Below, piece by piece: positions 1-8,302 of a DNA stretch of 64,000 nt. The notes under the pieces are model-generated. The model was not told the origin of the DNA. It did not search any database and saw nothing but the letters and a program-made list of their open reading frames with translations. Each line of letters starts with the position of its first letter. The stretch's first letter is position 1. Both the position numbers and the translations under genes were made by a program. Source of the stretch: Seribacter sulfatis (GTDB taxonomy: Bacteria; Verrucomicrobiota; Verrucomicrobiia; Opitutales; Seribacteraceae); the NCBI RefSeq assembly GCF_964187635.1, contig NZ_CAXLMO010000059.1:7457-71456 (forward strand), given 5' to 3'.

Positions 1-197
1 TTGAATCCAAATTTAAGAGTAATGGTAGTGGGTAATAACTTAGAATCCAAGTGCTTGCATTCCCTGTGCAATGGACAGAGAACTCTTACATCCACTCCCA
101 ATTGGCGAAGGGCAAGTGGAAGTGCCCCGACTACATCTCCTAGTCCACCCGCTCGTACTAATGGACCCACTTCGGGACTAACAAAAAGAACATTCAT
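1..197 (-). CDS. glgA: Glycogen synthase (ADP-glucose type), N-terminal fragment
   Basis: This reverse-strand reading frame starts with ATG at 197 and runs off the window. It begins MNVLFVSPEVGPLVRAGGLG and continues with a GDVVGALPLALR stretch, which is the starch/glycogen synthase (GT5) N-terminal Rossmann start. This enzyme transfers glucose from ADP-glucose to growing glycogen. The family's substrate-binding KTGGL/KVGGL loop reads RAGGL here, a conservative Lys-to-Arg change. Only about 65 codons are visible. It is transcribed divergently from phoH. The forward-strand reading frame over the same bases is a shadow. Confidence 0.88.
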   Translation of the reverse strand, partial: MNVLFVSPEVGPLVRAGGLGDVVGALPLALRQLGVDVRVLCPLHRECKHLDSKLLPTTITLKFGF

Positions 198-469
198 TTA
201 TGATTTTTTATTATATTCATCCAATGTCACAAAAGGTAACTGGTTTGATTGGCAACTTGAATCGTTTTTAACTCTTTATTCAAGACTTGCGATTGGTTAT
301 GCAGGTAATGTATTGTAATCTCTCAATTACGATTTCCATGAATTTCTCTTCCCCACAATCATTCGTCACTTTTTTTCTCGCTTTTCTCGTGAGCTAAATT
401 GGTCTTTGATCGTTCCGAAAAAGCATCCTTTATGATCTCAGTTGATCATTTTTATGTCCTCTAATTTTC
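198..469. other. Intergenic region between glgA and phoH (divergent)
   Basis: This 272-bp non-coding gap must hold promoters for both divergent genes. I see no tRNA, strong hairpin or Shine-Dalgarno sequence. It contains a small 5-bp inverted repeat (GTAAT/ATTAC) around 312-327 and generally AT-rich sequence. I cannot point to a convincing -35/-10 pair. Confidence 0.5.
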
Positions 470-1420
470 ATGGCTGAAAGTACCTTAGAATTTGATTCAG
501 AAAGAGATTTTCACAAGCTCTACGAAGAAAAGCCGAAAAACTTAAGATCCATTGAAAAGAGTCTAAGTGTTCATTTAGTTGCTCGAGGTTCTTCGCTTCA
601 GATAAGTGGTGATGAGCAGGGCGTCAATCAATGCGAAGAGTTATTTTCTCTTCTCCAAATCGGACAAGAACAGGGTTTTATACCGAGAGGAGCCGATTTT
701 ATTCGTTTTTTAGAAAAAATTGCAACTGGTCAATCCAAGGAACTTCGCGAATTACTTTCAAAACCATTGGTTTTAAAGATAAGAAAAACTTCGATTGTTC
801 CTCGTAATCTTAGTCAGAGACACTTTTTAGATTTGATTATTAAACATGACCTTGTCTTTGGGATCGGTCCCGCTGGTACCGGAAAGACTTTCCTCGCTAT
901 GATATTAGCACTAGATGCATTGTTGAGAGGAGATGTGCAGCGCATTGTTCTTGCCCGACCTGCTGTAGAAGCGGGAGAAGCTCTCGGTTTCTTACCGGGT
1001 GACTTAGAGGAAAAATTGTTACCTTACTTAAGACCCCTCTACGATGCAATGGATGAAGTACTTGGTCCCATTGAGGCTCGTAAATTAATTGAAACTGGAG
1101 TGGTTGAAATTGCTCCGCTTGCCTACATGCGGGGACGCACACTGGGGAAATGCTTTGCACTCCTTGACGAAGCTCAAAACACAACTCGTTCTCAAATGAT
1201 GATGTTTTTGACTCGATTGGGGGAAGGCAGTAAAATGGTGGTAACTGGAGATGTCACACAGATTGACCTTCCATCCAAGCAGGAATCTGGATTAGTGGAA
1301 GCCCACAAAACGCTTTCGAATGTAGATGGAGTATATTTTCATCAATTTGATCATCGAGATGTAGTTCGGCATCCGCTCGTGAGTAAAATAATCTCGGCTT
1401 ATGAAAAGCCTGAATGCTAA
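470..1420 (+). CDS. phoH: PhoH-like ATPase (PhoL/YbeZ type)
   Basis: This 316-residue cytosolic P-loop ATPase belongs to the PhoH family, whose members are often coupled to ybeY and linked to RNA and ribosome quality control. The Walker A motif GPAGTGKT lies at residues 133-140 and the Walker B/DEAQN box LLDEAQN at about 231-237. The ARPAVEAGE and GDVTQIDLP segments are also typical. The N-terminal ~120 residues match the short nucleic-acid-binding region of the family. The HD-phosphodiesterase and ybeY genes follow closely, reproducing the common phoH-yqfF-ybeY order. The leader before the ATG lacks a purine-rich ribosome binding site. Confidence 0.95.
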   Translation: MAESTLEFDSERDFHKLYEEKPKNLRSIEKSLSVHLVARGSSLQISGDEQGVNQCEELFSLLQIGQEQGFIPRGADFIRFLEKIATGQSKELRELLSKPLVLKIRKTSIVPRNLSQRHFLDLIIKHDLVFGIGPAGTGKTFLAMILALDALLRGDVQRIVLARPAVEAGEALGFLPGDLEEKLLPYLRPLYDAMDEVLGPIEARKLIETGVVEIAPLAYMRGRTLGKCFALLDEAQNTTRSQMMMFLTRLGEGSKMVVTGDVTQIDLPSKQESGLVEAHKTLSNVDGVYFHQFDHRDVVRHPLVSKIISAYEKPEC

Positions 1421-1435
1421 ATTCCTGTAATTGTA

Positions 1436-3940
1436 ATGGAAGAAAAAAAACCTTTACGAAAAAAGAATGGTCGCAAGCTCGCCCGTAGAAGGAAAAGCCT
1501 GAAGGAGGGGAGCGAGGATTTAAAATTGTCATCTGGGATTCGAGGAGTTTGGGAGAATGTGGGAAAGCAAGTATTTTTTACTCTGATTTTTGCCACCTCC
1601 ATTGTTTTTATCTGTTTCGTTGGACAAGATCCACCTGGATTGCGCTCATTGGGGGAAGTGGCACCTGAGAATGTTTATTCAGATCGTGCTTTTTCTTTTC
1701 AGAGTGAAATTAGAAGAAGGGACGCGGAAGAATGGATTCGTAGCAGTACTCCCCGTGAGTTTTCTCAGAATATTGCGGGCGAGGAAAGTTTTAAAAAAGC
1801 GATGATTCGTTTAGAGGAAGGGCTCGTTTTACTGAGTTCAATGGATTTGGAAAGCCAGGTTATCGCACGAGAATCCTTGCGGGATGAATTAGAGGCCAAT
1901 TTTAATCTCAATGTGAGTCAAGCTGAACTGGATGGTCTTTTTTTATGGCGTAACTTTTCTGATCCATCCTCGTTTTTCGAGATTATTAAGGAGCTTCTCG
2001 GTAAACTTCATCTAACTGGAGTGGTCAAGTTTCCCTCTGTCGACCAGAAATTTCATTCCGAGGCGAATGCTACTCTTTTAATCAATAATACGATGGTGAA
2101 TCTATCCAATAACCTTATTGTGATCGAAGGCATACAAAACGGTTTGCGATTTAATCTTGATGCAGAGAGTTTGGCTCCTGATTTCCCCGAACTTTCCCTT
2201 TATTTAAATAAATTAAAAGAACATTTAAGCAATGATGGCCCCTTTCCAGAGACCGGATTGTTACTGGAAGACTTTATTGAGAGCGTAGATGAAAATGCCT
2301 CTTTTTCCGCTCAACAGTTCCGTAATGAACTTGCGGGTAATCTTTCGGTATTTGTCAAAAAAGGTCTTTTCTTACGAGATATCGATCGTGAAGCAACCAC
2401 AGCTGCACAAAATCGTGCCATCGCCGAGATGGAGCAACCTGTGGTGATGGTGCAGGAGGGCGATGTCATACTTAAGAAAGGGAGTAAATTAACCGAAAGT
2501 GACTTAGAAAAGTTTGGAGAATTTCTTTCCCTCACTGTGGAAGACCGAGACCTCTTGCCCAAGAGAATCTTTATTACTGCAGGAACCTTCCTTATTGCCA
2601 TTTTTTACATCAGTTTGGTACTGCCTAATTTTTGGAGAGATACTATCCGTTCTACTATCGTGGCAGTGGCGATACTTTCCAATTTATGTTTGTCCAGGCT
2701 AATATTAGAATTGGGATCCACGGATCTGTTTGGGGGAAACACTATATTGATCGGCTTAATTCCTTACCTCATCCCGATTGCTTTTGCACCGATGATCGTG
2801 ATGATTACTGTGGGACCGAGAATGGCTGCACTATCGGCCCTGATGACGAGTATCTTTCACGCTACGATGCAAAATGCAGGGATTGAAGCTTTGGCGATTT
2901 CTTTAAGTGCGGGTTTGGTCGGTGCTTTTTTCTGCCGGGAAATCAGGCTTCGGGGAAGTGCTCTCAAGGCAGGAGCTATGGCGGGATTAACGGGGGCGAT
3001 TTTAGCACTCGGTATTGGCTTTGCCTCGGGAGGATGGGGGGTAGCTTCGGTTAATCATGCGTTGGCATCATTAGTAATGGGAGTTCTCACCGGTGGTCTT
3101 GTGCTCACTGCAATGCCCTTAATTGAGCACATTTTTAAAGTTGCGACCGATGCTACTTTATTTGAGTTAACTGATTTTAATCATCCGCTTCTTCGTAAAA
3201 TGCAGGTCGAAGCCCCGGGTACCTATCACCATAGCTTAATGGTGGCTAATTTGTCGGAAAATGCGGCTGTTGCGGTAGGTGCAAATCCAATTTTATGTAG
3301 AGCATGTTCTCTATTTCATGATATCGGAAAGATGGCGCAGCCTCATTATTTTACTGAGAATCAAGGTGAATTCGGAAACCCCCACAATAGGCAGAATCCC
3401 GCCATGAGTGCTTTAATCATAAAAAGCCACGTGAAAGAAGGGATTGAAATGGCAAGGGAAAGTGGACTGCCCAAGATTTTTAGAGATGTGATTAGGCAAC
3501 ACCACGGGACCACGCTGGTGAAATACTTTTACCACCAGGCGAAGCAAAAAATTAAACAGGAAAAACTGCCTTATGGGGAACTTGATACCGAAGAACCCGA
3601 TGAGTCCACTTATCGCTATGATGGCCCTAAGCCCCGCTTTAAGGAAAGCGCGATTATTTTCTTTGCTGATTCGGTAGAGGCTGCTGCGAGAAGTCTGCCT
3701 AAAGTTACTCAGCATAGTGTGGAAGAATTACTAGAAAGTATTTTCCATGACCGGTTGGAAGACAGGCAATTAGATGAATGCCCTTTAACCCTGGAGGAGG
3801 TCGCTAAAATCAAAAAAAGTTTTATCAAAACCACATTGAATATGCTTCATACTCGAATTGAATATCCTGAGGAAGAAAAGAATGCAAAGTCTCCGGGCCG
3901 TGATAGTTCGTCCCCTTTTAGTGATCAATCAAAAAAATGA
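1436..3940 (+). CDS. pgpH: 7TM-HD family phosphohydrolase (PgpH/YqfF type, probable c-di-AMP phosphodiesterase)
   Basis: This 834-residue membrane protein has a basic N-terminus and a TM helix near residues 45-62. An extracytoplasmic 7TMR-HDED region follows to about 375, then about seven TM helices (roughly 380-575) and a cytoplasmic HD domain. The HD motif is visible as HDIGKM, with His628-Asp629. Upstream are YHHSLM and downstream RQHHGTTL, which supply the other metal-binding His residues. Characterised PgpH proteins hydrolyse cyclic di-AMP; that function here is inferred from architecture. The C-terminus ends in a polar Lys/Ser tail that overlaps the start of ybeY. Confidence 0.9.
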   Translation: MEEKKPLRKKNGRKLARRRKSLKEGSEDLKLSSGIRGVWENVGKQVFFTLIFATSIVFICFVGQDPPGLRSLGEVAPENVYSDRAFSFQSEIRRRDAEEWIRSSTPREFSQNIAGEESFKKAMIRLEEGLVLLSSMDLESQVIARESLRDELEANFNLNVSQAELDGLFLWRNFSDPSSFFEIIKELLGKLHLTGVVKFPSVDQKFHSEANATLLINNTMVNLSNNLIVIEGIQNGLRFNLDAESLAPDFPELSLYLNKLKEHLSNDGPFPETGLLLEDFIESVDENASFSAQQFRNELAGNLSVFVKKGLFLRDIDREATTAAQNRAIAEMEQPVVMVQEGDVILKKGSKLTESDLEKFGEFLSLTVEDRDLLPKRIFITAGTFLIAIFYISLVLPNFWRDTIRSTIVAVAILSNLCLSRLILELGSTDLFGGNTILIGLIPYLIPIAFAPMIVMITVGPRMAALSALMTSIFHATMQNAGIEALAISLSAGLVGAFFCREIRLRGSALKAGAMAGLTGAILALGIGFASGGWGVASVNHALASLVMGVLTGGLVLTAMPLIEHIFKVATDATLFELTDFNHPLLRKMQVEAPGTYHHSLMVANLSENAAVAVGANPILCRACSLFHDIGKMAQPHYFTENQGEFGNPHNRQNPAMSALIIKSHVKEGIEMARESGLPKIFRDVIRQHHGTTLVKYFYHQAKQKIKQEKLPYGELDTEEPDESTYRYDGPKPRFKESAIIFFADSVEAAARSLPKVTQHSVEELLESIFHDRLEDRQLDECPLTLEEVAKIKKSFIKTTLNMLHTRIEYPEEEKNAKSPGRDSSSPFSDQSKK

Positions 3941-4418
3941 TAAAATTTTGATCACGATCGAGTATACCAATTTACATCCTGCACTTTCATATACTGAGGA
4001 TAAGTTAAATAAGTTTTTTCAACGAATTTTTTTAATTCACGAAAATATGTCGAATGGCGTGCTTTCAGTAGCTTTTTTAAATAAAGCCGAACATTCAAAG
4101 CTTCACGGTGATTTTCTTCAGGATTATCGTCCTACCGATGTAATTACTTTTCCCGCAGATCCTGAAAATGAAATGGTGGGTGAAATATGTGTGTCAGTGG
4201 ACCAAGCGAGAGAAGAGGCAGAAAGCCGTGATCTGACTCTAGAGAAAGAACTCAGCCTTTATTTAATCCACGGTTGGTTACACCTTGTTGGGTTTGATGA
4301 CCGGAATGACACCGATCGAAAAAATATGCGTATTGAGGAGGCAAATGCATTGGCTATTGTTGAGAAAGATTCGCTTTGGCCTAATTTTCTTCTCGCACCC
4401 CAATCTTTTGAGGTTTAG
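3882..4418 (+). CDS. ybeY: Endoribonuclease YbeY (rRNA maturation factor)
   Basis: This single-domain protein of about 178 residues belongs to the YbeY metalloendoribonuclease family, involved in 16S rRNA 3' processing and ribosome quality control. The family core YRPTDVITFP and the zinc motif HGWLHLVGFDD are present (His130, His134 from this start). The third ligand position, His in most YbeYs, is Asp140. I chose ATG 3882 because GAGGAAG sits 6 nt upstream; a TTG at 3858 and a TTG at 3948 are alternatives. Family alignment would favour a start near ILITIEYTN. The gene overlaps the HD-phosphodiesterase gene by 59 bp, suggesting translational coupling. Confidence 0.88.
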   Translation: MQSLRAVIVRPLLVINQKNDKILITIEYTNLHPALSYTEDKLNKFFQRIFLIHENMSNGVLSVAFLNKAEHSKLHGDFLQDYRPTDVITFPADPENEMVGEICVSVDQAREEAESRDLTLEKELSLYLIHGWLHLVGFDDRNDTDRKNMRIEEANALAIVEKDSLWPNFLLAPQSFEV

Positions 4419-4427
4419 CGAAGAGAA

Positions 4428-5195
4428 GTGACAACTAAAATCGCACCATTCTCGAGAAAGTTCCGGAACGCATTTCTTACTGGATTACTTATTTTCTTAC
4501 CCCTGGGAACAACAATATTTGTTCTCGATTTTTTATTAAACCTTTTTAAGGAGCCGGTTACTCGATTGTTTAGCCAGTTGGGCTTAGGAGAGGAAAGTTT
4601 TTTCTTTGGACTTGAATCCTTACTTGGATTGTTGGGGTTAATTGTGGGGGTGTTATCATTAACCATCCTTGGTTTTTTATCTAATTATGTATTAGGGAAG
4701 TTTTTTATTTCATCGGCTGAAAAAGTACTGGGAAAAGTACCCTTTATTAATACTGTCTACCACTCGGTTAAGCAGATCGTGGAAACTTTTGGGAAAGAAA
4801 ATCGAGCCGTTTTTAAAGAAGTGGTACTGGTTGAGTATCCCAGACCTGACTGCTATGTGCTCGGTTTTTTAACCAACGATGCATCGGGGGAGACTGTTGA
4901 AGTAATTGGGAAACCACTGACTAATGTTTTTGTGCCCACTACTCCCAACCCCACAAGTGGATTTCTACTTATGCTTCCTCCCGAAGATATTTACCGATTG
5001 AGTATTTCAGTGGGTGATGGGATGAAGATGTTAATTTCTGGAGGCGCTGTTATCCCACCCTCCACCGTCAAAGCATTAAAAGAGGAGGAAGAGCAAAAAC
5101 CTTCGCCGTCCAAAAAGAGTAGCCCGTCGAAGAAAAATACTCCTCGTTCTGGAACCCGCAAAACCACGAAGAAACCTCCTGTTTCTAAGGATTAA
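4428..5195 (+). CDS. DUF502 family inner-membrane protein
   Basis: This 255-residue protein starts with GTG. It has two hydrophobic segments near the N-terminus (about 14-40 and 62-90) followed by a conserved soluble part. PFINTVYHSVKQIVETF and the PTTPNPTSGFLL loop are hallmarks of the DUF502 family, whose function is unknown. The last ~40 residues are a low-complexity Lys/Ser/Pro/Thr tail that is not part of the family core. It lies 9 bp after ybeY and 6 bp before the RecO candidate, so the genes probably share a transcript. Confidence 0.88.
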   Translation: MTTKIAPFSRKFRNAFLTGLLIFLPLGTTIFVLDFLLNLFKEPVTRLFSQLGLGEESFFFGLESLLGLLGLIVGVLSLTILGFLSNYVLGKFFISSAEKVLGKVPFINTVYHSVKQIVETFGKENRAVFKEVVLVEYPRPDCYVLGFLTNDASGETVEVIGKPLTNVFVPTTPNPTSGFLLMLPPEDIYRLSISVGDGMKMLISGGAVIPPSTVKALKEEEEQKPSPSKKSSPSKKNTPRSGTRKTTKKPPVSKD

Positions 5196-5201
5196 ATTGC
5201 G

Positions 5202-5816
5202 ATGCCGTCTCCTGTCCAAGCAATGGAGGGCACGATACTTGACCGAGTCGAAACGGGCGAGTCACATCTTCGAATATCATTATTCTCTGGACGGTATGGC
5301 TTGCGAGTCGTCTTATTTCGGCTGAGTAAAAAGGTACTTTCTCAACCGCCCCCCGACCTTTTTGATGAGGTTGAATTGGTCACCAGGCAATCGAGCGATG
5401 GTCAAGGACTTCCATTTGTAAAGGATTTCCAAATCTTATCCAAGAGGCCGGAAATCGCACACAATCACTTTCGCTTTCAAGTGGCCTCTTCCCTCGCTCG
5501 TTTATTTTTGGACAATGGTTCTCACCTTCAGGACACTTTGCCTTTTGGAACCCTTTTTATTCGTTCTCTTACCGCATTGCAAAAAGGATTAGATCCGACT
5601 TTAATTTGGCTTAAGACACTATTTCAGTTTGGAAGGCTAGAAGGATTACCAGTCAAGCAAGATTGGTTAGCAAACCTTGAACAGAAAGAAAAAGAACTAG
5701 CAACCTTTGTGTTGATTACTTCATTAGCGAAACAAGACCCTAAAAAGGAGTTAGTTTTAAACCTAATCCATTCGTTGCGTGCATGGTTGAATTCAGAAAC
5801 GGAACTTCGCTGTTAA
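5202..5816 (+). CDS. recO: RecO-like DNA repair protein (candidate)
   Basis: This 204-residue protein has an N-terminal OB-like stretch (about 8-45, AMEGTILDRVETGESHLRI) and an alpha-helical C-terminal half. That fits RecO, the RecFOR pathway mediator that loads RecA on SSB-coated DNA. It is shorter than typical RecO (about 240 residues) and has no Cys4 zinc site; the only Cys is the last residue. RecF is encoded nearby at 8303. The identification rests on overall pattern rather than a decisive motif, so it is tentative. Confidence 0.5.
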   Translation: MPSPVQAMEGTILDRVETGESHLRISLFSGRYGLRVVLFRLSKKVLSQPPPDLFDEVELVTRQSSDGQGLPFVKDFQILSKRPEIAHNHFRFQVASSLARLFLDNGSHLQDTLPFGTLFIRSLTALQKGLDPTLIWLKTLFQFGRLEGLPVKQDWLANLEQKEKELATFVLITSLAKQDPKKELVLNLIHSLRAWLNSETELRC

Positions 5817-5933
5817 TCGTAAAGCCAATGAAGCTTAAAAAATCTCTTTTCAATGTTTATTGAAGTTGAGCAGAAAGAGTTAAAGTAAGTCATTATCTCA
5901 TTCTTCACTCTCAACCCTTGCCAAAAGTATTTT

Positions 5934-5949
5934 CCTTTTCTAGAAAAGG
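5934..5949. promoter_or_regulatory. Perfect 16-bp palindrome upstream of yjbQ
   Basis: CCTTTTCTAGAAAAGG is a perfect inverted repeat ending 17 bp before the yjbQ ATG. Its flanks (TTT on the left, GAAA on the right) nearly extend it. It could be an operator or part of a promoter region. No family can be assigned and no cognate regulator is adjacent. The rest of the 150-bp gap (5817-5966) shows nothing else. Confidence 0.3.
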
Positions 5950-5966
5950 GAAAGTATTCTTTTAAA

Positions 5967-6386
5967 ATGGCAGTGTATAAAAAAGATTGGAACTACAAAA
6001 CAAAAGGAAAAGGAACATATGAAATTACCGAAGAGGTAGAACTTGGGTTAAATGATTCAGGTCTTTCCGATGGCGTCGTTTCAGTTTTTGTCCGACACAC
6101 TAGTTGTAGTCTTGTACTAATGGAGAATGCGGACCCGACTGCTCGATTGGATTTGGAAAATTTCATGGAGAACCTTGTGCCGGAAGATTATCCTGACTTT
6201 GTTCATACACTAGAAGGTCCAGATGATATGCCTTCCCATGTAAAGATGGCTTTAACCCGAACGAGTGAAACTATCCCATTTACAAATGGTAGGCTTGATC
6301 TCGGTACTTGGCAGGGGCTTTTTTTGTGGGAACATCGCAGTGCCCCTCATTCACGAACGCTTATCTTTAGTTATATTGGAGAATAA
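5967..6386 (+). CDS. yjbQ: YjbQ/UPF0047 family protein
   Basis: This 139-residue single-domain beta-rich protein belongs to the UPF0047/YjbQ family, widely conserved and reported to have weak thiamine-phosphate synthase activity. Diagnostic segments are VRHTSCSLVLMENADP and the C-terminal GTWQGLFLWEHRSAPHSR, with conserved His and Glu residues. The full length matches the family. It is followed immediately (no gap) by a LysM lipoprotein gene. Confidence 0.9.
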   Translation: MAVYKKDWNYKTKGKGTYEITEEVELGLNDSGLSDGVVSVFVRHTSCSLVLMENADPTARLDLENFMENLVPEDYPDFVHTLEGPDDMPSHVKMALTRTSETIPFTNGRLDLGTWQGLFLWEHRSAPHSRTLIFSYIGE

Positions 6387-7136
6387 ATGAGAGATTATTT
6401 TTGTAAATTTTTAAACATTATCTTACTCACACTTCTTGTGGGGGCATGCAGTCAAAGTGGTCCAATAGTGGATGAGGAAGAAGATGCAGCGTTTCAACGC
6501 GGTCGTTCCTTCTTAAAAGTAGGAAAAGAGGAAGAGGCATTAGACGAGTTCCTCTCTGTTACCCGTCGAGCGATGAATTCTCCCAATTCTCACCTTGAGG
6601 CCGGCCGGTTATTTCTAACACTTGACTCCCGAAAAGATCCAATTGCTGCAATTTATCATTTTAGAAGATTTCTCTTACTTGAAAACGAGTCACGAGAAGC
6701 ACCAAAGGTTAGGCAATTAATTGTAACTGCAGAGCATGAAATCATTCGAGAACTTCCCGGCGAACCTTATTCTGACCTACTCGATTCGTTATCATTAAAA
6801 AAAGAAAATGATCGATTAACAAGAGAGATCGCAGACCTTCGGGCAAGTCAAGGGCTTCCATTAAATTCGAGACAGATTAGTACTACCAAGTCAGAAAATG
6901 TTACACCCAGACTACCCATTGCACTTCCTCCCAAGCCAAAGACCAGTCCCACTGTTCGAGCACGAACCTATACCGTACAACAAGGGGATAGTTTATATGC
7001 AATTAGTAGGAAACTTTACGGGGATTCCTCCCATATTGATCGAATATTTCAAGCCAATCGAAAATCTCTGCCGAGTAAGGATAGTTTAAAGTTAGGCCAA
7101 GTTTTAGTAATTCCCTCAATTCCGCCTTCTCGTTAG
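6387..7136 (+). CDS. LysM-domain lipoprotein
   Basis: This 249-residue exported protein has an N-terminal hydrophobic signal with lipobox LLVGAC (Cys21), predicting a lipid-anchored envelope protein. Residues about 30-130 are helical with TPR-like character. Residues 135-190 contain a short coiled coil and a Pro-rich linker. The C-terminal ~50 residues are a LysM domain (YTVQQGDSLYAISRKLYGDS), a peptidoglycan-binding module. A GGAG ribosome binding site lies 5 nt before the ATG. It may be a cell-wall-binding structural protein; no enzymatic domain is visible. Confidence 0.85.
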   Translation: MRDYFCKFLNIILLTLLVGACSQSGPIVDEEEDAAFQRGRSFLKVGKEEEALDEFLSVTRRAMNSPNSHLEAGRLFLTLDSRKDPIAAIYHFRRFLLLENESREAPKVRQLIVTAEHEIIRELPGEPYSDLLDSLSLKKENDRLTREIADLRASQGLPLNSRQISTTKSENVTPRLPIALPPKPKTSPTVRARTYTVQQGDSLYAISRKLYGDSSHIDRIFQANRKSLPSKDSLKLGQVLVIPSIPPSR

Positions 7137-7139
7137 TTA

Positions 7140-8294
7140 ATGAGTGTTGAAATGGCGTATTTTGATAACAACGCGACCACTTCGATTAGCGAAAATGCTT
7201 TAGAGGTTTATCGCAGGGCACTTGCGGAAGATTGGCATAATCCATCTTCTCCCTACCGGTCGAGTGCCCGAATTCGTGCGAGGATGGAATTAGACCGGGA
7301 AGAATTGGCGAAAGATCTTGGATTAAAAAAAGAAGAAATTATTTTTACCTCTGGTGCAACGGAGGCAAATAATGGAGTGTTTGCTCATTTTGCGACCCAA
7401 GCGAATGCTGGTTTATGCTGCCTCGTTTCACCTTTTGAACACCCCAGCATTCTTGAACCTGCAAGGTATTGGTTTAAGGACAAAATAAGATACCTTCCCA
7501 TTGATCAGGAGGGAAGGGTGGTGCTTGAAAATATTGAAAATCTTTTGAGTGAAAATAATATTTGTTTTGTTTCTCTTATGGCAGCAAATAATGAAACTGG
7601 CGTCCTTCAACCATGGAAAGAGTTGGCAGAGATTTGTTTTTCAAAAGGTGTTTTCTTTCACTGTGATGCGACTCAATGGATTGGTAAATTACCCAGTGAT
7701 GATTTTGATCTATGCTCCTCTTTTTCTGTCAGTGCGCACAAGTTTTCAGGTCCTAAGGGCGTTGGATGGTTTGCAAGTAAAGAACCAATCAGTATGCAAT
7801 TAGGAGGAGAGCAGGAAATGTCAAAGCGTGGAGGGACAGAAAATTATCCGGCAATCACCTCTATGCTTACCGCGTGGAAAGAGGTTCGATTTCAGCTAAA
7901 TTCTCCGGGCAACCGGACAGAATGGAGGGATCAATTTGAGAAGAGCTTAATCAATTTAATTCCGGCAGTGAAAATTCTGGGTTTAAATAGTCCACGCCTC
8001 TGGAATACTTCAATGTTTGTACTTCCCGATTTCGAAAATTTAAGTTGGGTCGGGAAATTAGATAAACTAGGTTTTTCAGTTTCCACGGGGTCTGCCTGTT
8101 CCACCGGTAAGGCAGGGCATTCAGGGATCGCTCAATCGATGGGTTTGTCGACGAGTGAAGTTCGAAGGTTAATTCGGGTAAGTTCGTATTGGGAGCACGG
8201 GGAAAGTGATTGGGTCAATCTGCTTTCTGCTTTTGAGCAAGTGAGTAAAGAACTTCATCAGGAAGGGGCGTATTCATCTGTTATCTCTTTTTAA
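7140..8294 (+). CDS. Cysteine desulfurase (NifS/IscS class)
   Basis: This 384-residue PLP-dependent class V aminotransferase-fold enzyme mobilises sulfur from cysteine. Visible features include the N-terminal YFDNNATT, the Asn-rich ANNETGV loop, PLP Lys201 in SAHKFSGPKG, and catalytic Cys320 in STGSACSTGKAG. Sulfur probably goes to Fe-S cluster or tRNA thiolation pathways. No IscU or SufU scaffold is next to it, so the acceptor cannot be deduced from context. It lies between the LysM gene (3 bp) and recF (8 bp). Confidence 0.93.
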   Translation: MSVEMAYFDNNATTSISENALEVYRRALAEDWHNPSSPYRSSARIRARMELDREELAKDLGLKKEEIIFTSGATEANNGVFAHFATQANAGLCCLVSPFEHPSILEPARYWFKDKIRYLPIDQEGRVVLENIENLLSENNICFVSLMAANNETGVLQPWKELAEICFSKGVFFHCDATQWIGKLPSDDFDLCSSFSVSAHKFSGPKGVGWFASKEPISMQLGGEQEMSKRGGTENYPAITSMLTAWKEVRFQLNSPGNRTEWRDQFEKSLINLIPAVKILGLNSPRLWNTSMFVLPDFENLSWVGKLDKLGFSVSTGSACSTGKAGHSGIAQSMGLSTSEVRRLIRVSSYWEHGESDWVNLLSAFEQVSKELHQEGAYSSVISF

Positions 8295-8302
8295 AATAGT
8301 AA

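Noticed and set aside
1..318. Forward 105-codon open frame at the left end
   Set aside because: The reverse strand of the same bases encodes a clear glycogen synthase N-terminus, so the forward frame is a shadow.
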